47,628 nucleotides of DNA from Streptomyces jeddahensis (GTDB lineage: Bacteria; Actinomycetota; Actinomycetes; Streptomycetales; Streptomycetaceae). Location: positions 1 to 47,628 of the forward strand of contig NZ_LOHS01000064.1 of the NCBI RefSeq assembly GCF_001642995.1, in the 5' to 3' direction. Position numbers and translations under genes: made by a program. Shown here in pieces: positions 1 to 7,955 of this stretch (position 1 is the first letter of the stretch; every line of letters starts with the position of its first letter). A model generated the notes under the pieces. It was not told where the DNA came from. It saw nothing but the letters and a program-made list of their open reading frames with translations, and did no database searches.

Positions 1-66
1 GGATCGGGGTCTGGGCCGGGATCGGGGTCTGGGCCGGGGTCTGGGCCGGGATCAGGGTCTGGGCCG
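1..66 (+). repeat. In-frame 18/12-bp tandem repeat (GSGSGP units)
   Basis: Units of 18 bp (GGATCGGGGTCTGGGCCG and close variants) and one 12-bp partial unit are repeated head to tail. Each unit is a multiple of three and encodes Gly-Ser-Gly-Ser-Gly-Pro in the partial gene that ends at 195. Confidence 0.8.
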
Positions 67-195
67 GGGCCGCGTGGCCCCCACCGCCGGCCTGATCCCC
101 ACCGGCCCGCTGATCCGCACTGCGATCCCGGCAGCCCGGTGGCGGACGGCAGCCCGGTGGACACGGGCGGGCCCGACGAGGGGGCGGCTCCGTGA
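1..195 (+). CDS. C-terminal end of an unidentified protein (partial)
   Basis: The frame starting at base 1 is open from the window edge to a TGA at 193-195, so the window begins inside a gene. The visible 64 residues are low complexity: Gly-Ser-Gly-Pro repeats for about 22 residues, then a Pro/Asp/His-rich tail. No domain is visible. The stop overlaps the GTG of the next gene (GTGA at 192-195), so it is the upstream member of the same translationally coupled operon. It could be another ADP-ribosylglycohydrolase-family protein, as its three neighbours are, but nothing in the visible part shows that. Confidence 0.6.
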   Translation, partial: GSGSGPGSGSGPGSGPGSGSGPGPRGPHRRPDPHRPADPHCDPGSPVADGSPVDTGGPDEGAAP

Positions 196-1931
196 CCGAC
201 ATGGACGTACCGGCCGGGCCCAGAGGCCGCCACCAGCCGCCCGAGGGCGACACGCGCCACGCAGGCCCGACGCAGGCGACGCCGGAAGCCGACGGCTACG
301 TGCCCGACGGCGAGGCCGCGTCCCCCGGCGGGCCGGTGGGCCCACGCCGGGCCCCGGCCGACCCGGCGCCTCGGGCAGGACGTGCGCCGGCCACGCGGGG
401 AGCGGACGGCCGCGGGCGGAGGAGGAAGGAGTCCGGGCACGCCACGGACGGACGCACCCCGACGGCTTACGGCAAGACGAACACCACGGACAGATACGTG
501 CTGGCAGCTGACGGCTACGTGCCTCCGGTCGATGAGTACGCACCTCCGGCCGACGAGTACGCACCTCCAGCGGCCGATCACGCATCCCCAGCCGACGAGC
601 ACGCGCCTCCAGCGGATGCGTACGCACCTCCAGCGGATAAGCACGCCCTTGACACGGCCCCCGTAGCGCCGGAGGCCCCCGCCATGCCCGGCGGGAACGC
701 TGCGGCTGCGCGGCCCGCCTCAGCAGCCCGCGCCCCAGTAAGCAGCGCCCCCGTAAGCACCGCCGCAGGCGCCGCCGAAGCAGGCGACGCCCACGAAGCG
801 GGCCGCGCCCGGCCCCCCGTCCGGCGTATCGAAGGGCTCCTGCTCGGGCTGGCCGCTGGGGACGCCGCCGGGTGGCCGGCCGCGCGGCACCGGGCCGCCC
901 GGATGCCCGAATGGACGCGGCGGCTCACCCGGGAGCTGGACACGTTCGCCGAGGAGAACGCGACCACCACGCTGCCCGTCCCCATCGCGCTCAACCAGCC
1001 CCCGGAGCCTCTGCGCCTCGGCCCGTCCGACGACGCGGAGTGGGCCGCGTTCGCCGCCGGGGCCCTGCTGTGCGCGGCCGACAGCAGCGCCCTCGGCGAC
1101 CTCGGCCGGGGGCGCCGGATGCGCGCCGCGATCGACCTGTCCTGGAACACCCTCGCCGGAGAGGTCGCCGCCGCCGCGGACCGCGCCCCCGAGGTCGAGT
1201 CGGCCGTCCTCCAGCTGCGCGCCCGCATCTCCGTACGGGCCGGTCTCGGCAACCTCGCCACCGGCCTGCGCCCGCCGGCCACGGGCCACGACAACCCGCA
1301 CTACTTCGACGACGCCGCCTGCGTACGCGCCTGCGTACTCGCCGTCGCCCACCCCGGCGACCCGGAGGAGGCCGCGGACCTCGCCGAGTTCGACGCCCGC
1401 TACACCCAGGACGGCGACGGCGTGCACGGCGCCCGCGCCATGGCCGCCGCTGTCGCCGCCGCGCTCGGCGGCGCGGACGTCGACATCTGCGTGGCCGCGG
1501 CGCTCGCCCAGCTGCCCGAACCCACAGAGATCGGCCGCAACGCACGCCACGCCCTGACACTGGCCCACACCGCCGACAGCGCCTTCGGCCTCGTCCCGCT
1601 CCTCGAGCACCAGATCGTCGACCACGTCTACAGCTACGGCATCGCGGCCGCCGAGACCGTCCCCGTCGCCCTCGCCCTCGTGACCGCCGCCCGCGGCCGA
1701 CTGCAGGAGGCCGTGCCCGCGGCCGCGTGCCTGTCGCGCGTCGCCGACTCGGCCCCCGCCCTCGCGGGCGCCCTGGCCGGCGCGCTCGGCGGGGGCGACG
1801 CCGTGCCCCCCGCCTGGCGCGACGCCTGCCGCACCCTGCCCGGCTGCGCCCTCCCCCGCCTCACCGGCACCGACCTCGTGGAACTCGCCGAACACCTCGC
1901 ACACACGGAATCGACCACCACAGAGGGATGA
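192..1931 (+). CDS. ADP-ribosylglycohydrolase-family protein, degenerate active site
   Basis: 579 aa, GTG start overlapping the previous stop (GTGA). Residues 1-210 are disordered-looking and include a Pro-Pro-Ala-Asp-Glu-Tyr-Ala heptad repeat at about 107-153. The ADP-ribosylglycohydrolase-like domain runs from about 212, opening with GLLLGLAAGDAAG. Family enzymes (DraG/ARH type) remove ADP-ribose or related groups using two metal ions held by a Thr-Asp-Asp-Thr motif and a C-terminal Asp-x-Asp. Here the first motif is Ser-Asp-Asp-Ala (279-282) and the C-terminal motif is reduced to one Asp (D519 in RVADSAP). It may therefore be weakly active or non-catalytic, perhaps a partner of the two intact paralogues downstream. 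The next gene starts 7 bp after its stop, with the RBS (AGAGGG) overlapping the end of this gene. Confidence 0.75.
   Translation: MTDMDVPAGPRGRHQPPEGDTRHAGPTQATPEADGYVPDGEAASPGGPVGPRRAPADPAPRAGRAPATRGADGRGRRRKESGHATDGRTPTAYGKTNTTDRYVLAADGYVPPVDEYAPPADEYAPPAADHASPADEHAPPADAYAPPADKHALDTAPVAPEAPAMPGGNAAAARPASAARAPVSSAPVSTAAGAAEAGDAHEAGRARPPVRRIEGLLLGLAAGDAAGWPAARHRAARMPEWTRRLTRELDTFAEENATTTLPVPIALNQPPEPLRLGPSDDAEWAAFAAGALLCAADSSALGDLGRGRRMRAAIDLSWNTLAGEVAAAADRAPEVESAVLQLRARISVRAGLGNLATGLRPPATGHDNPHYFDDAACVRACVLAVAHPGDPEEAADLAEFDARYTQDGDGVHGARAMAAAVAAALGGADVDICVAAALAQLPEPTEIGRNARHALTLAHTADSAFGLVPLLEHQIVDHVYSYGIAAAETVPVALALVTAARGRLQEAVPAAACLSRVADSAPALAGALAGALGGGDAVPPAWRDACRTLPGCALPRLTGTDLVELAEHLAHTESTTTEG
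510..650 (+). repeat. In-frame 21-bp tandem repeat (PPADEYA heptads)
   Basis: A degenerate tandem array with a mostly 21-bp unit encodes PPADEYA, PPADEHA and PPADAYA heptads in the linker of the first complete ADP-ribosylglycohydrolase gene. All changes keep the frame. Confidence 0.8.
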
Positions 1932-1938
1932 TTCACAC

Positions 1939-3141
1939 ATGCGGGACATTCAGGATGTAACCGACTGCGTAACCGACGGCGTGTCCGACGCCGTGACCGA
2001 TGGCGTAACCCTGGAGGAGAGGATCGCCGACTGCCTCGTCGGCGCCGCCGTCGGCGACGCGCTCGGCGGCCCCGTCGAGGGCTACTCGCCCGAACAGATC
2101 GTGGAGCGCCACGGCAGCCGCGTGCAGGGCGTCGTCGGCCCCTGGCACGGCGACGACTGGCGCACCGCCCGCCCCATCGCCCCGTACCACAAGGGCGACG
2201 GGCACGTCACCGACGACACCTTGATGACGCACGCGCTGGTACGCGTCTACGCCACCGTCCGCGACCATCTCGACGCCTACGCGGTGGCCGAGCACCTGGT
2301 CCCCGAACTGATCAGCCGTCCGGTGTGGATCCCGGAACTGGAGTCGGAGGCCCTCCCCCTCCAGCGGATCTTCCTCGCCGAGAAATGGCTGGTGGCGCGG
2401 CTCCACTACGGCCATGTGGATCCGCGCGAGGCGGGCACCGGCAACATCGTCAACTGCGGTGCGGCGATGTACATGGCCCCGGTCGGCCTGGTCAACGCGG
2501 CCGATCCGCGGGGCGCGTACGCGGAGGCGATCGACGTCGCCGGTGCGCACCAGTCGTCGTACGGGCGGGAGGCGGCAGGTGTCTTCGCCGCCGCCGTGGC
2601 CGCGGCCTGCCGGCCCGGCGCGACGCCCGCGTCGGTCGTCGACGCCTGCCTCGCCCTCGCGAAGGACGGCACGCGCGCCGCGATCGAGGCGGTCTGCGAA
2701 GCGGCCTCCCGCCACACGGAGTTCGAGTCCGCGCTGACGCCGCTGCGCGCCGCGGTCGAGCCGTACGACACGGTCGGCCCCGACTACCGCGCGCCCTCGC
2801 TCGGCGCCCGCCGCCCGTCCCGGCTGCACGCCATCGAGGAGCTGCCGATCGCGTTGGGCATGCTCGTCGTGGCGGCCGGCGACTACCGCCACGCCGTCCT
2901 CGGTTCCGTCAACTACGGCCGCGACTGCGACTCGATCGCCACGATGGCGGGCGCACTCGCGGGCGCCCTGGGCTCAGAGGTCCCGGACGAGTGGGCGAAG
3001 GCGGTGGCCGACGCGAGCCGCCTCGACCTGCACGCACCGGCACGGACACTCGCCGAGGTGACCCGCGAGGTCTTCGCCCGCGACGTACGCCGCCGCCGAG
3101 CCCACGAGGCCGCGTTCGCAGAGATGGCGGGCCTCCGATGA
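1939..3141 (+). CDS. ADP-ribosylglycohydrolase-family protein, intact motifs
   Basis: 400 aa, ATG start with AGAGGG about 11 bp upstream. The fold starts at about residue 26 (ADCLVGAAVGDALGG). Both metal-binding signatures are present: TDDT at 91-94 and D329-C-D331 followed by the Gly/Ala-rich IATMAGALAGALG helix. By family knowledge this is a magnesium-dependent hydrolase of ADP-ribosyl or ADP-ribose-like substrates; the actual substrate cannot be read. Residues 6-24 are a (x-Val-Thr-Asp) tandem repeat, absent from usual family members. The stop overlaps the next start (ATGA, 3138-3141). The company of a PfkB sugar kinase suggests catabolism of a ribosylated small molecule, which is inference. 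Confidence 0.85.
   Translation: MRDIQDVTDCVTDGVSDAVTDGVTLEERIADCLVGAAVGDALGGPVEGYSPEQIVERHGSRVQGVVGPWHGDDWRTARPIAPYHKGDGHVTDDTLMTHALVRVYATVRDHLDAYAVAEHLVPELISRPVWIPELESEALPLQRIFLAEKWLVARLHYGHVDPREAGTGNIVNCGAAMYMAPVGLVNAADPRGAYAEAIDVAGAHQSSYGREAAGVFAAAVAAACRPGATPASVVDACLALAKDGTRAAIEAVCEAASRHTEFESALTPLRAAVEPYDTVGPDYRAPSLGARRPSRLHAIEELPIALGMLVVAAGDYRHAVLGSVNYGRDCDSIATMAGALAGALGSEVPDEWAKAVADASRLDLHAPARTLAEVTREVFARDVRRRRAHEAAFAEMAGLR
1954..2010 (+). repeat. In-frame 12-bp tandem repeat (xVTD)
   Basis: Near-identical 12-bp units encode DVTD, CVTD, GVSD, AVTD and GVT just after the start codon of the second complete ADP-ribosylglycohydrolase gene. Confidence 0.75.
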
Positions 3142-4799
3142 CGGGCCCGCCCCGGGAGCCGACCAGGCCTGCGCCGCCTTCCGAACCGGACGAGCACCCG
3201 GCGCTGCGCCTCACCTGGGTCCAGCCCGAGGACCTCCTCGGCCACGAACTGCGACAGGCCGCGGAGGACGGCCGCGACGCGACGGCCATCGCGGAGCGCT
3301 GGCGATCAGCGGGCGGCCCGGAGTCCCCGCCCCGCGCGGGCGCGTCCGCGAACCCGGCCTCCACCCACCTGCGCACACTCGCGGAGCAACTCCTCACCGA
3401 ACTTGCCGCAATTCCCACACGGTTGGCGGCAACGGAACCAACGGACATCGACGCCATCAGGGCCCTGTGCCCGAACTGGCCCACGGCCGCCGCACCGCGC
3501 TGTGGGCAGTCGTTCCGCTGGGGCGGAACGGGTGGGCACAGCGGACCTCAGCCCCTCACACGGGGGCCTGGGGGCACGCCCCCAGTTGCGGGAAGGGGCG
3601 GGCTTGGGGAAGAAAACCCCCCACCGCCAGCCGACACCACCCTCCTCCCCCGCCTGGAAGCCGCCTGGCTGGGCAGAGCGGCCGGCTGCCTCCGGGGCAA
3701 GCCGGTCGAGAAACTCCCCCTGCAAGGCATCCGCGCCCTCGCCCAAGCCACCGGCAACTGGCCCCTGACCACCTGGTTCACAGCCCAGGGCGTCCCCGAC
3801 GCCCTCACCCGCACCCACCCCTGGAACCGCCGCTCCGCACCAACCTCCCTCGCCGAGAACATTGACGGCATGCCGGAGGACGACGACCTCAACTACCCCC
3901 TGCTGGGCCTCCTGTTGCTCCAGCGCCACGGCCCCGCCTTCACCACCACGGACGTGGCCCGGCTCTGGCTCGACGAACTCCCCGCGGGCCGCACGTTCAC
4001 CGCGGAGCGCATCGCGTACCGCAATCTCCTCGACGGCATCGAGCCGCCGCTCACGGCCCGCCACCGCAACCCGTTCCGGGAGTGGATCGGCGCCCTCATC
4101 CGCGCCGACGTGCACGGCTGGACGAACCCGGGCGACCCGGCCGCCGCGGCCGCGCAGGCGCACCGCGACGCGGTGCTCACGCACACCGCGAACGGCGTGT
4201 ACGGCGCGATGTTCGCCGCAGCCGCGATCGCAGAGGCGGCGGGCGGACGGAGCGACGTCCACCAGTGCCTGCGCGCCGGGCTCACCGTCGTACCGGCGGA
4301 CTCCCGCCTGGCCCGCGCCGTACGCCACGGCATTCAACTCGCCCACGGCGGGGGGGACTTCGACAGGGTGGTCGACGAGCTGCACGCCGCCTACGGCACG
4401 TACCACTGGGTGCACGTCATCCCCAACGCCGCCCTGCTCGCCGCCGCGCTCACGCACGCCGACGGCGACTTCACCGGCTCCATCTGCCGTGCGGTGTCCG
4501 GCGGCTGGGACACCGACTCGAACGGCGCGACCGCCGGTTCGATCGCCGGGCTGCTCGCGGGCCGTCCGGACGCGCTGCCCGAGCGCTGGACGGCCCCGCT
4601 CAAGAACCGCCTCGCCACGTCCGTCGCCGGCTTCGACGGAATCGGCTTCGACACCCTCGCCGAGCTCACCCACGCCCAAGTCACCTACGCCCAGGCCACT
4701 CACACCCAGGCCACCCACGCCAAGGTCACTCACGGTCAGCTCAACGACTCCCAGCTCACCCACGCCCGCGTCACCTACCGGGAGGCACACCACCCATGA
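3138..4799 (+). CDS. ADP-ribosylglycohydrolase-family protein with repeat-derived linker
   Basis: 553 aa, ATG start in a 4-bp overlap with the previous stop. Residues 1-115 form a separate helical N-terminal region. Residues 122-163 are encoded by a dispersed palindromic repeat and an adjoining repeat module. The hydrolase domain begins at about 168 (LEAAWLGRAAGCLRGKPVEK). Metal motifs are of the Glu-Asp-Asp-Asp subtype (E247-D250) with an intact C-terminal pair D458-T-D460 in GGWDTDSNGATAGS, so catalysis is expected. The last 44 residues are eight pentapeptide repeats x-Thr-His/Tyr-x-Gln/Lys/Arg plus AHHP. The stop overlaps the kinase start (ATGA, 4796-4799). The substrate is unknown. It is clearly a different subfamily from the 400-aa paralogue upstream. 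Confidence 0.85.
   Translation: MTGPPREPTRPAPPSEPDEHPALRLTWVQPEDLLGHELRQAAEDGRDATAIAERWRSAGGPESPPRAGASANPASTHLRTLAEQLLTELAAIPTRLAATEPTDIDAIRALCPNWPTAAAPRCGQSFRWGGTGGHSGPQPLTRGPGGTPPVAGRGGLGEENPPPPADTTLLPRLEAAWLGRAAGCLRGKPVEKLPLQGIRALAQATGNWPLTTWFTAQGVPDALTRTHPWNRRSAPTSLAENIDGMPEDDDLNYPLLGLLLLQRHGPAFTTTDVARLWLDELPAGRTFTAERIAYRNLLDGIEPPLTARHRNPFREWIGALIRADVHGWTNPGDPAAAAAQAHRDAVLTHTANGVYGAMFAAAAIAEAAGGRSDVHQCLRAGLTVVPADSRLARAVRHGIQLAHGGGDFDRVVDELHAAYGTYHWVHVIPNAALLAAALTHADGDFTGSICRAVSGGWDTDSNGATAGSIAGLLAGRPDALPERWTAPLKNRLATSVAGFDGIGFDTLAELTHAQVTYAQATHTQATHAKVTHGQLNDSQLTHARVTYREAHHP
3501..3540 (+). repeat. Dispersed palindromic repeat, site A (inside a CDS)
   Basis: Structure: GTGGGCA (3502-3508), CGTTCCGC (3511-3518), a 4-nt loop, GCGGAACG (3523-3530), GTGGGCA (3532-3538). 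The inner arms are perfect inverted repeats and the outer heptamers are direct repeats. The unit is translated in frame as Cys-Gly-Gln-Ser-Phe-Arg-Trp-Gly-Gly-Thr-Gly-Gly-His. Near-identical units lie at 12488, 12583, 29721 and 32561. Confidence 0.85.
3556..3632 (+). repeat. Second repeat module next to site A
   Basis: Directly downstream of the palindrome, GGGGGC/GCCCCC hairpin arms lie around 3570-3585, followed by a GTTGCGGGAAGGGGCGGG-type segment. From memory both motifs recur in Streptomyces intergenic DNA. Here they encode a Gly/Pro-rich linker, about residues 140-163 of the third ADP-ribosylglycohydrolase. Confidence 0.5.
4665..4784 (+). repeat. In-frame 15-bp tandem repeat, eight units
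   Basis: Eight consecutive 15-bp units encode LTHAQ, VTYAQ, ATHTQ, ATHAK, VTHGQ, LNDSQ, LTHAR and VTYRE at the C-terminus of the third ADP-ribosylglycohydrolase, ending 12 bp before its stop codon. Confidence 0.9.
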
Positions 4800-5740
4800 C
4801 CCAGATCGTCGTGTTCGGCAGCGCGAACATGGACCTCGTCGCGTACGTCGCGAAGGCCCCGCAGCGTGGAGAGACCGTCACGGGCCGCGAGTTCCGTACG
4901 CTCCCCGGCGGCAAGGGCGCCAACCAGGCCGTGGCCGCAGCCCGCGCGGGCGGCACGGTGTCGATGATCGGTGCGGTGGGCGCCGACGCCTACGGCACCC
5001 AGCTGCGGGCCACGCTCGAACACTCGGGCGTGGACACCGACCTGCTGCGCACCGCGGAGGGCCCGTCCGGCACCGCGCACATCGTCGTCGACGACGAGGG
5101 CGGCAACGCCATCGTCGTCATCCCCGGCGCCAACGGCACCCTCACGGGCCTCGCCCCCGGCGACGAGGCCGTCCTGGCCCTCGCCGACATGCTGCTGCTG
5201 CAACTGGAGATCCCCTTGGAGGGCGTGCTCGCCGCGGCCGAGGCCGCGCACCGGCACGGCGTACGCACCGTCCTCACGCCCTCGCCCGTCCAGCCCCTGC
5301 CGCCCGGGCTCCTCGCCGCCACCGACCTCCTCGTACCGAACGAGCACGAGGCCGCCGCGCTCACCGGCGTCACCGACCCGTACGAGGCGGCCGACGCCCT
5401 CCTCAAGCAGGTGCCGGAAGTGGTGGTCACGCTGGGTTCGGCCGGTTGTCTCTACGCGGCACGGGGCGCCGAGAAGATCACCGTCCCTGCTCCGCACGTG
5501 ACAGCCGTGGACTCGACCGGCGCGGGCGACGAGTTCGTCGGCTCCCTTGCCGTGGCCCTGGGTGAGAGCAGGCCGATGCCCGAGGCGCTGGCCTGGGCGT
5601 CGTCCGCGGCCGCGCTCTCGGTGCAGCGGCCCGGAGCGTCGGCCGCCATGCCCTGCCGCGGCGAGATCGACGAACTGGCCCTGCACGAGGAGCAGGAGCA
5701 GCATGAGCAGCAGGACAAGCAGGGCGAGCACCTCTCATGA
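4796..5740 (+). CDS. PfkB-family sugar kinase, ribokinase-like
   Basis: 314 aa, ATG in a 4-bp overlap with the previous stop. It is a PfkB/ribokinase-fold ATP-dependent kinase. The N-terminal signature GGKGANQAVAAARAGG starts at residue 38, and the C-terminal DSTGAGDEFVGSL places the catalytic base at D245 with the anion-hole GAG before it. The N-terminus (MTQIVVFGSANMDLV) is typical of ribokinases, so ribose to ribose-5-phosphate is the likeliest reaction, although other pentoses or nucleosides are possible. The last 20 residues are an unusual Glu/Gln/His-rich tail with no counterpart in the kinase fold. Position directly after three ADP-ribosylglycohydrolases suggests it phosphorylates a sugar they release. 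The stop overlaps the next start (ATGA, 5737-5740). Confidence 0.85.
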   Translation: MTQIVVFGSANMDLVAYVAKAPQRGETVTGREFRTLPGGKGANQAVAAARAGGTVSMIGAVGADAYGTQLRATLEHSGVDTDLLRTAEGPSGTAHIVVDDEGGNAIVVIPGANGTLTGLAPGDEAVLALADMLLLQLEIPLEGVLAAAEAAHRHGVRTVLTPSPVQPLPPGLLAATDLLVPNEHEAAALTGVTDPYEAADALLKQVPEVVVTLGSAGCLYAARGAEKITVPAPHVTAVDSTGAGDEFVGSLAVALGESRPMPEALAWASSAAALSVQRPGASAAMPCRGEIDELALHEEQEQHEQQDKQGEHLS

Positions 5741-6993
5741 ACAGCCCAGCGAACACCTCAGCAGAGCAGTCGGCGGCCGGCATGCGGCAGCCCGCCACCG
5801 CAGGATCCCAGCCGCCCCTCACCGGCCTCCGCGTACTCGACATCGCGACCCTCTTCGCCGGGCCGCTCGCCGCAACCCTGCTCGGCGACTTCGGCGCCGA
5901 GGTGATCAAGATCGAGCATCCCCGCAGGCCCGATCCGTCCCGCGGCCACGGCCCCTCGAAGGACGGCGTCGGCCTGTGGTGGAAGCTGCTCGGCCGCAAC
6001 AAGCGCACGATGACCGCCGACCTGTCCACGGCGGGCGGCCGCGAGACGCTCCTGCGCCTGGCCGCCACCGCCGATGTCATCGTCGAGAACTTCCGCCCGG
6101 GCACGCTGGAGCGCTGGGGCCTGGGCTGGGAGGAGCTGTCGGCGGTCAATCCGCGGCTGGTCCTGGCGCGGGTCACGGGCTTCGGCCAGTTCGGCCCGTA
6201 CGCGCACCAGCCGTGTTTCGGCACCCTCGCGGAGGCCCTGAGCGGCTTCGCCGCCGTGACCGGCGACCCGGACGGACCGCCGACGCTACCGCCGTTCGGC
6301 CTCGCCGACTCGATCGCGGGCATCACGACGGCGTACGCGGTGATGACGGCGCTGCGCGCCCGCGACCGCACCGGCCGCGGTCAGATCGTCGACATGGCGA
6401 TCATCGAACCGATCCTGACGGTCGTCGGCCCGCAGCCGCTCTGGTACGACCAGCTGGGCCACGTACAGCCCCGGACCGGCAACCGGTCGGCGAACAACGC
6501 GCCGCGCAACACGTACCGCACGGCCGACGATCACTGGGTCGCCGTCTCCACATCGGCGCAGTCCATCGCGGAACGCGTGATGCACCTGGTCGGACGGCCC
6601 GAGCTGATCTCCGAGCCCTGGTTCGCGACGGGCGCGGACCGGGCCCGCCACGCCGACGTGCTCGACGACGCGGTCGGCTCGTGGATCGCCCGGCACACCC
6701 GCGCCGAGGTACTCGATGCCTTCGCCAAGGCCGAGGCGGCCGTCGCTCCCGTCCAGGACGTACGCGACATCATGGGCGACCCGCAGTACGCGGCCCGCGA
6801 CGCGCTCACGACCGTCGACGACCCCGAACTCGGCCCGCTGCGTATGCAGAACGTCCTCTTCCGCCTCACCGAGACCCCCGGCGGCATCCGCTGGGCGGGC
6901 CGGCCGCACGGCGCGGACACGGACGCCCTCCTGACGGAACTGGGCCTCACGGAAGAGGAGATCGAGACCCTGCGCTCGGAGGGTGCCGTATGA
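5737..6993 (+). CDS. CaiB/BaiF family III CoA-transferase
   Basis: 418 aa, start in a 4-bp overlap. It has the family III opening LTGLRVLDIATLFAGPLAATLLGDFGAEVIKIE-like segment from residue 29, the conserved VENFRPGTLERWGLGW region near 119-134 and the catalytic Asp in FGLADSIAG at about residue 191. These enzymes move CoA between a thioester donor and a carboxylic acid. The downstream neighbour is a CitE-type CoA lyase, so the pair probably activates and then cleaves a branched or hydroxylated dicarboxylic acid; similar pairs act in itaconate/citramalate degradation, but no hydratase is present here. The stop overlaps the next start (ATGA, 6990-6993). Confidence 0.88.
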   Translation: MNSPANTSAEQSAAGMRQPATAGSQPPLTGLRVLDIATLFAGPLAATLLGDFGAEVIKIEHPRRPDPSRGHGPSKDGVGLWWKLLGRNKRTMTADLSTAGGRETLLRLAATADVIVENFRPGTLERWGLGWEELSAVNPRLVLARVTGFGQFGPYAHQPCFGTLAEALSGFAAVTGDPDGPPTLPPFGLADSIAGITTAYAVMTALRARDRTGRGQIVDMAIIEPILTVVGPQPLWYDQLGHVQPRTGNRSANNAPRNTYRTADDHWVAVSTSAQSIAERVMHLVGRPELISEPWFATGADRARHADVLDDAVGSWIARHTRAEVLDAFAKAEAAVAPVQDVRDIMGDPQYAARDALTTVDDPELGPLRMQNVLFRLTETPGGIRWAGRPHGADTDALLTELGLTEEEIETLRSEGAV

Positions 6994-7066
6994 ACGGCAT
7001 GGACGGCATGCACCACACGGAGGGCATGCACCGCATGGACGGCATGCACCGCATGGAGGGCGCGCA
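6990..7066 (+). repeat. In-frame tandem repeat with multiple ATG codons
   Basis: Repeats of GGCATGCACCGCATGGACGG-like units encode GMHRMDGMHRMEG at the N-terminus of the CoA lyase. Met codons occur at residues 1, 4, 7, 13, 16, 19 and 22. Confidence 0.75.
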
Positions 7067-7955
7067 CGGCAGCAGCGGCAGGCCGGGGACCGGCGGCTGG
7101 CCGGGAACCGGCGTCCTGCCCACCTCCCCGCCCCCGCTGACCTGGCTGTACGCGCCCGGAGACCGGCCGGAGGTGGCGGCGAAGGCGCTCGCCTCCGGCG
7201 CCGACGTCGTCGTGATCGACCTGGAGGACGCGGTGGCCGCGCACCGCAAGGAGTACGCGCGCGCGGCCACCGCCGAACTGCTGTCCGAGCGGCCGCCCGT
7301 CCCGGTCCACGTCCGGGTCAACGCGCTGGACAGCCCGCTGGCCGAGGCCGACATCCGTGCCGTCGCCGCCCTCCCCGGCCTCTCCGGGCTGCGGCTGCCG
7401 AAGATCACGTCCCCGGACGAAGTTGTGCGTGTCGCGGAACTCGCCGCGCCCGCGGAGGGCGGCGCCCTTCCGCTCTACGCCCTCCTGGAGTCCGCCCTAG
7501 GCGTGGAGCGCGCCTTCGCCGTGGCGAGCGCCCACCCGGCGCTGCGCGGCATCGCACTCGGCGAGGCCGATCTGCGCGCGGATCTGGGCGTGCGGGACGA
7601 CGCCGGGCTCGACTGGGCGCGCGGCAGGATCGTGCTGGCGGCGCGCGCGGCGGGGCTCGCACCGCCCGCCCAGTCCGTGTACCCGGACGTACGCGACATC
7701 GAGGGACTCATGGCCTCCTGCGCCCACGGCCGCGCGCTGGGGTTCCTCGGCCGCATGGCGATCCACCCGCGCCAGCTGCCGGTGATCAAGCGGGCCTACC
7801 TTCCGTCCCCGGCGGAGATCGCGTCCGCGGAAGAGATTCTCAAGAGCGCCACGTCGGACTCCGGGGCCCTCGCCCTCCCGGACGGCCGCTTCGTCGATCC
7901 GGCGATCGTGGCCTGCGCCCACCGCACGCTGGCGCTGGCGCAGCACGCGGGCTGA
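6990..7955 (+). CDS. CitE/HpcH-type CoA ester lyase
   Basis: 321 aa, ATG in a 4-bp overlap with GGAGGG about 6 bp upstream supporting this start. The domain from about residue 50 (LTWLYAPGDRPEVAAKALASG begins at position 50) is the HpcH/HpaI aldolase/citrate-lyase-beta TIM barrel. The metal-binding residues are E167 in LLESALG and D194 in GEADLRADLG. Such proteins cleave malyl-, citramalyl- or related CoA thioesters. Residues 1-24 are a Gly-Met-His-Arg-Met-Asp repeat with seven Met codons, giving several alternative in-frame starts. It is the last gene of the operon, and a hairpin follows directly after the stop. Confidence 0.85.
   Translation: MNGMDGMHHTEGMHRMDGMHRMEGAHGSSGRPGTGGWPGTGVLPTSPPPLTWLYAPGDRPEVAAKALASGADVVVIDLEDAVAAHRKEYARAATAELLSERPPVPVHVRVNALDSPLAEADIRAVAALPGLSGLRLPKITSPDEVVRVAELAAPAEGGALPLYALLESALGVERAFAVASAHPALRGIALGEADLRADLGVRDDAGLDWARGRIVLAARAAGLAPPAQSVYPDVRDIEGLMASCAHGRALGFLGRMAIHPRQLPVIKRAYLPSPAEIASAEEILKSATSDSGALALPDGRFVDPAIVACAHRTLALAQHAG

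Noticed and set aside
52..1949. Long minus-strand and alternate-frame reading frames over the first operon and most other genes
   Set aside because: They are Arg/Ala/Gly-rich mirror frames caused by high GC third positions and overlap well-supported genes with conserved domains.
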